The notes below the pieces were generated by a model. It had not been told where the DNA came from. It did not search any database and was given only the letters and a program-made list of their open reading frames with translations. A DNA stretch of 64,000 nucleotides from Leptospira_B sp964571605. GTDB taxonomy: Bacteria; Spirochaetota; Leptospiria; Leptospirales; Leptospiraceae. Positions 63,418 through 64,000 of the stretch are shown here, piece by piece. Numbering within the stretch: the stretch's first letter is position 1; each line of letters starts with the position of its first letter. The translations under genes were made by a program, and so were the position numbers. The stretch spans positions 3,144 to 67,143 of the forward strand of contig CAZNCS010000002.1 of NCBI GenBank assembly GCA_964571605.1. The letters run 5' to 3'.

Positions 63418-64000
63418 AACAGACGAAATTACGTCGGTCCTCAAACAGGAAATTTTAAATTATAAAAAAGACCTGGCTGTAGAAGAAGTCGGGACTGTTC
63501 TCGAAGTAGGGGACGGTATTGCGAGAGTTTTCGGCCTTAGGAATGTTATGGCTGGAGAACTTGTGGAATTCCAAAACGGAATTCGCGGTCAGGCCTTCAA
63601 CTTGGAAGGAAACTCCGTAGGTGTTATTATTTATGGGGAATACAAGAACATCCAAGAAGGTTTTTCGGTAAAAAGAACCGGTAAAATTTTGGAAGTTCCG
63701 GTTGGTCCCGAATTGTTAGGTCGAGTCGTAAACCCGCTTGGGGAAGCTTTGGACGGAAAAGGTCCTATCAACACGAAACATACTCGTGCTGTAGAAAGCC
63801 CAGCTCCCGGTATTTCTAAAAGACAACCGGTAGAAGAACCGCTCCAAACAGGAATCAAAAGTATTGATGCAATGATTCCGATCGGCCGTGGACAAAGGGA
63901 GTTGATCATCGGAGACCGTGGAACTGGAAAAACTTCCATCGCTCTGGATACGATCATCAATCAGAAACGCGATAAAGTGGTCTGCGTCTACGTGGCCATA
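63407..64000 (+). CDS. atpA: ATP synthase F1 subunit alpha, N-terminal part
   Basis: The first 198 residues of the alpha subunit; the gene continues beyond the window. The beta-barrel N-domain (VGTVLEVGDGIARVFGLRNVMAGELVEF) and the nucleotide-binding start (GRGQRELIIGDRGTGKTSIALDTI, Walker A) are present. ATG 63407 lies inside the end of atpH. Confidence 0.95.
   Translation, partial: MKIKTDEITSVLKQEILNYKKDLAVEEVGTVLEVGDGIARVFGLRNVMAGELVEFQNGIRGQAFNLEGNSVGVIIYGEYKNIQEGFSVKRTGKILEVPVGPELLGRVVNPLGEALDGKGPINTKHTRAVESPAPGISKRQPVEEPLQTGIKSIDAMIPIGRGQRELIIGDRGTGKTSIALDTIINQKRDKVVCVYVAI

Overview
The window looks like spirochaete chromosome, most likely genus Leptospira. The evidence is spirochaete-style flagellar genes (fliK-flgD-flgE), many large lipoproteins with loose lipoboxes, a leptospiral small-lipoprotein type, TGTAGGAA-type dispersed repeats, and moderate GC with frequent TTG/GTG starts. 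The species cannot be named from the sequence alone. No tRNA, rRNA or CRISPR array was seen.

Region by region. 1-1.3 kb: the end of ruvB overlapping a TonB-like gene. 1.3-8.1 kb: an accessory block with two headless Rhs C-terminal cassettes, each carrying a different toxin tip followed by its presumed immunity gene (an HNH-like tip with a SuFu-type protein, and an ART-like tip with a small partner overlapping by 4 nt). Between them lie a six-repeat NHL lipoprotein flanked by two lipoprotein-leader remnants, and a multi-pass membrane protein. 8.5-13 kb: a small lipoprotein, a GC-richer ArsR/SRPBCC pair, a second SRPBCC gene, a Phd/PIN toxin-antitoxin pair with a palindromic operator, a thioesterase, and an AbrB/PIN pair sitting between the thioesterase gene and a decayed copy of that gene's 3' end. 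13.2-22.4 kb: mostly core genes (HipA-like kinase, TPR-like proteins, rsmD, a membrane sulfatase-fold enzyme, carB). 22.5-27 kb: a large Ca-repeat lipoprotein, then the divergent ohrR/ohr peroxide-resistance pair around a long palindromic operator. 27-38 kb: the flagellar hook cluster, a cNMP-patatin protein, a GAF/HD-GYP protein, murD, a STAS protein and trpC. 38-39.1 kb: a gene-free tract with a perfect 230-bp tandem duplication. 39.1-51.2 kb: a TMEM43-like protein, then three very large lipoprotein genes (the last two are paralogues) preceded by ATAACGnnCGTTAT sites. 51.5-55.7 kb: a FecR-domain protein with a c-type heme motif plus an outer-membrane barrel on the minus strand, then a LytS/LytTR two-component pair. 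55.9-60.2 kb: SDR, CorA, TetR, aldolase-like protein and signal peptidase I. 60.2-64 kb: the ATP synthase operon atpZ-I-B-E-F-H-A, running off the end.

The parts most worth following up are the two orphan Rhs toxin/immunity cassettes, the paralogous giant lipoproteins whose C-terminal half may be a lipid-binding TULIP/BPI-like fold, the FecR-heme/porin pair, and the toxin-antitoxin insertion that copied the end of its target gene.
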